The notes beneath the pieces are model-generated. The model did no database searches, had not been told where the DNA came from, and saw only the letters and a program-made list of their open reading frames with translations. The position numbers were made by a program, and so were the translations under genes. 34,244 bases of DNA from Planctomycetaceae bacterium (lineage in GTDB: Bacteria; Planctomycetota; Planctomycetia; Pirellulales; Pirellulaceae). This document shows, in pieces, positions 33,823 to 34,244 of this stretch; position 1 is the stretch's first letter, and each line of letters starts with the position of its first letter. The stretch is taken from the NCBI GenBank assembly GCA_007694185.1, contig RECD01000222.1, positions 1-34,244 on the forward strand. Direction: 5' to 3'.

Positions 33823-34244
33823 GACCCCCGAAAAGTGACACGAACGCCACCGCGAATCACACCACTCACTCTATGCCGAGGTGCTGCGAGCAAACGGGAC
33901 GACGATCGGCGTCTGGTCCCAATAGCCGGCTGCTCACAAGGCGGGAGGCTAGCACCAGTGAGGCGTTTTGGTACCCTGGAATTTGGCTAGAGTTCTGCGG
34001 CAGACGCTTGAAATGAGCACTCTTGGCCATGAGCGGACGGTCGGCCTGGCGGTCGAAACTGTCGGCAAAGCGAGTGCAGTTTAATTGCCTAGGCCGCGAC
34101 GAAGAAGGCTCGGGCAGTCTTTTGACCGCGGTGCCAACCTCGACCGTGACGCTGCGCGTCCTCCGCCATCGCTGGCGACGAGCCCGCACACGAGCCCCTG
34201 CCAAAGTACTTCTTGAAATTCCACACCAGCTCACGCCACATCGA
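33823..34244. other. Right-hand end with no supported gene
   Basis: After the 92-bp repeats, the last 420 bases contain only weak open frames. A minus-strand frame from 34234 to 33866 is open but arginine- and serine-rich. A second minus-strand frame entering from the edge (MWRELVWNFKKYFGRG) ends after about 50 residues. Either could be the tail of a gene outside the window or chance. I see nothing recognisable. Confidence 0.4.

Noticed and set aside
33560-34016. Overlapping plus-strand open frames encoding repeated KVPPTF / KRCHPHF / KGATHI peptides
   Set aside because: They arise because the 92-bp tandem unit lacks stop codons and rotates frame each unit. The peptides are translations of the GGTGCCACC repeat, with no start signal or independent support.
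33866-34234. 122-codon minus-strand frame at the right end
   Set aside because: Composition is Arg/Ser/Pro-rich with no motif; it may be chance or the tail of something outside the window.

Overview
The window looks like a chromosomal segment of a planctomycete (Planctomycetota, probably a Pirellulales/Rhodopirellula-type organism). The main reason is family content. It carries two cytochrome-containing PSCyt1/DUF1549/DUF1553 proteins, each followed by a Tat-signal DUF1501 protein. It also carries a DUF1559 pseudopilin-like protein with a small lipoprotein partner, and a tricorn-type protease with a beta-propeller. The DNA is GC-rich by eye. Several genes use GTG starts, and Shine-Dalgarno signals are clear at some genes and absent at others. 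I see no rRNA, tRNA, CRISPR array, integrase or intact transposase gene.

Layout, left to right. 183-2144 (-) is a cation/proton antiporter with a C-terminal RCK/TrkA-N domain. Divergent from it, 2415-5269 (+) is a DUF58 plus BatA-type VWA membrane protein pair with overlapping stop and start. 5479-11540 (+) holds the first PSCyt1/PSD1 and DUF1501 pair and a lactonase-type beta-propeller protein. 11657-14603 (+) is the housekeeping rpsO-pnp pair, closed by a strong intrinsic terminator at 14685-14727. 14910-18545 (+) is a large exported tricorn-like protease, convergent with ald (alanine dehydrogenase, 18601-19683, -). 19941-21257 (-) is a LysM/YkuD L,D-transpeptidase. 21926-23863 (+) is a DUF4914-type P-loop protein of unknown role. 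24087-25446 (-) is the DUF1559 gene followed by a small lipoprotein. 25776-30318 (+) is the second PSCyt1/PSD1 and DUF1501 pair. 30420-30638 (-) is a tiny CxxC membrane protein. 30907-33480 (+) is a large exported protein with a secretin-like C-terminus.

How the genes may work together. The housekeeping genes (rpsO, pnp, ald) are interspersed with planctomycete-specific envelope and export functions. Each PSD1/DUF1501 pair is probably one secreted or periplasmic functional unit. The first also has a possible sugar-lactonase neighbour, which would fit carbohydrate catabolism, but no substrate can be read from the sequence.

The least explained material is non-coding. A short motif centred on GGTGCCACC recurs in three gene 3' flanks: one copy at 102-120, a cluster at 23902-24065, and six copies inside three perfect-period 92-bp tandem units at 33547-33822. 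A pair of matching palindromes 30 bp apart lies between the divergent DUF1559 and second PSD1 genes and looks like an operator. I found no convincing new defence or mobile system. The best candidates for undescribed biology are the repeat family, the twin palindrome, the DUF4914 protein and the secretin-like protein.
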